Below, in pieces: positions 7,327-8,019 of a DNA stretch of 8,019 nucleotides. This DNA comes from Chitinophagales bacterium (GTDB taxonomy: Bacteria > Bacteroidota > Bacteroidia > Chitinophagales > UBA10324). Under the pieces are notes generated by a model. The model was not told the origin of the DNA. It ran no database searches and worked only from the letters and a program-made list of their open reading frames with translations. Position numbers and translations under genes: made by a program. The stretch lies in the NCBI GenBank assembly GCA_026786335.1, contig JAJAYG010000333.1:1-8019 (forward strand), in the 5' to 3' direction. Each line of letters begins with the position of its first letter. The first letter of the stretch is position 1.

Positions 7327-7867
7327 TTTGGGGAAGCCAATCAAACTCCAGCAGGTGTACTTTATGTGCAATGGTTTCTGCAGAATCATTTTCATCAATG
7401 CTGGTTTTCTTTTGAAGAATTATTTCGCCTTCATCATAATGATTATTCAGGTAATGAATGGTGATTCCTGTTTCTTTTTCTCTTGCTGCAATCACTGCTT
7501 TGTGAACACGCATTCCATACATACCTGCCCCGCCATATTTGGGTAGCAATGCTGGGTGAATGTTGATGATCTTATTGGGGAATGAAGTGAGCATGCTTTC
7601 GGGAATCTTCCATAGAAAACCGGCAAGCACAACCAGATCAATTTTACGCTGTCTTAGAATTTCAACAACCGATTCACTATCAAACAAATCCTTTTTTGTA
7701 ATCAGGTATAACTGAATATTATTCTCTTTTGCAACTTCGATCACTTTTGCTTTTGGATTGTTGCAAATGATGCACTCGATTTTTATTTCCGGTTTTTCAG
7801 AAAAATAGTTAATAATGTTTTTTGCATTGCTGCCTGTTCCCGATGCGAAGATTGCGATGCGCTTCAT
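7304..7867 (-). CDS. purN: Phosphoribosylglycinamide formyltransferase (GAR transformylase)
   Basis: This enzyme of de novo purine synthesis transfers a formyl group from 10-formyltetrahydrofolate to GAR in the cytoplasm. At 187 residues it is slightly shorter than E. coli PurN (212). The phosphate loop ASGTGSNAKNI lies at 8-18. The catalytic triad is recognisable as Asn102 and His104 in INIHPALLPKYGGAGMYG and Asp145 in HYDEGEIILQ. VVLAGFLWKIP at 79-89 is the usual strand before the folate site. The ATG at 7865-7867 begins with MKRIAIFASGTGSN, as expected for the family. It follows an upstream gene with no spacing (TAAATG), implying translational coupling. Its 3' end overlaps the convergent neighbour by 23 bp. 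It shares the one-carbon folate pool with MetH, but nothing links their regulation. Confidence 0.96.
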   Translation of the reverse strand: MKRIAIFASGTGSNAKNIINYFSEKPEIKIECIICNNPKAKVIEVAKENNIQLYLITKKDLFDSESVVEILRQRKIDLVVLAGFLWKIPESMLTSFPNKIINIHPALLPKYGGAGMYGMRVHKAVIAAREKETGITIHYLNNHYDEGEIILQKKTSIDENDSAETIAHKVHLLEFDWLPQIIEEILS

Positions 7868-8019
7868 TTAAAATCCGAATTCAGTAACCATTACTTGTTG
7901 GAAGAAATCAGCCATATTACTGTTGCCGTTTAATTTTTGTAATTCAAGAGTAGAAATTATAAAATTTGTTTCACCCAGGTTATTTAACTTCTTTGCCATT
8001 ACCACTGAATTACCATTCC
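7868..8019 (-). CDS. C-terminal fragment of an unrecognised gene upstream of purN
   Basis: An open frame enters from the right edge and ends at TAA 7868-7870, directly against the purN ATG. The visible 49 residues start NGNSVVMAKKLNNLG and end FFQQVMVTEFGF. They have coding-like composition with no internal stop, and the frame agrees with an operon layout in front of purN. I do not recognise the family from this tail; internal ATGs are present but the real start lies beyond the window. Confidence 0.6.
   Translation of the reverse strand, partial: NGNSVVMAKKLNNLGETNFIISTLELQKLNGNSNMADFFQQVMVTEFGF

Overview
The window looks like a chromosomal stretch from an AT-rich member of the Bacteroidota. 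I infer this from a methionine synthase split into two polypeptides, a Bacteroidota-type -7 promoter element (TATCTTTG), mostly weak Shine-Dalgarno signals, and secreted propeller proteins typical of that phylum. No tRNA, rRNA, CRISPR array, insertion sequence or phage gene was seen.

Layout, left to right. (1) 1-1148, minus strand: a secreted glucose/sorbosone (PQQ-type) dehydrogenase-like propeller protein that runs off the left edge; I translated it by hand and found it uninterrupted. (2) 1197-6041 (or 6080), minus strand: the two halves of cobalamin-dependent methionine synthase. The homocysteine-binding, zinc-containing N-terminal half comes first in transcription. The folate, B12 and AdoMet-reactivation half follows. 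Between them sits a full-length DUF1016/YhcG-type PD-(D/E)XK nuclease gene. (3) 6155-6261, minus strand: a textbook SAM-I (S-box) riboswitch directly downstream of a TATCTTTG promoter box and upstream of the metH halves. (4) 6370-7326, plus strand, divergent from the riboswitch: a secreted protein of unknown function, probably a beta-propeller. (5) 7304-7867, minus strand: purN, whose 3' end overlaps the 3' end of the previous gene by 23 bp. (6) 7868-8019, minus strand: the C-terminal 49 codons of an unrecognised gene whose stop codon directly abuts the purN ATG.

How it fits together: high S-adenosylmethionine should fold the S-box RNA and shut down the metH transcript, so methionine is made only when SAM is low. 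The two MetH polypeptides sum to about the length of single-chain E. coli MetH and should act together. The nuclease gene shares this strand and probably this transcript, with no obvious metabolic reason.

The most curious part is the nuclease gene. It carries two identical 19-bp palindromic cores exactly 19 codons apart, both read in frame as SATVLR, in the linker between its two domains. Its frame continues past the stop codon with a protein-like 17-codon tail. The downstream metH half appears to start with TTG. I found no clearly new multi-gene system; the insertion of a palindrome-bearing nuclease into a riboswitch-controlled metabolic operon is the best lead.
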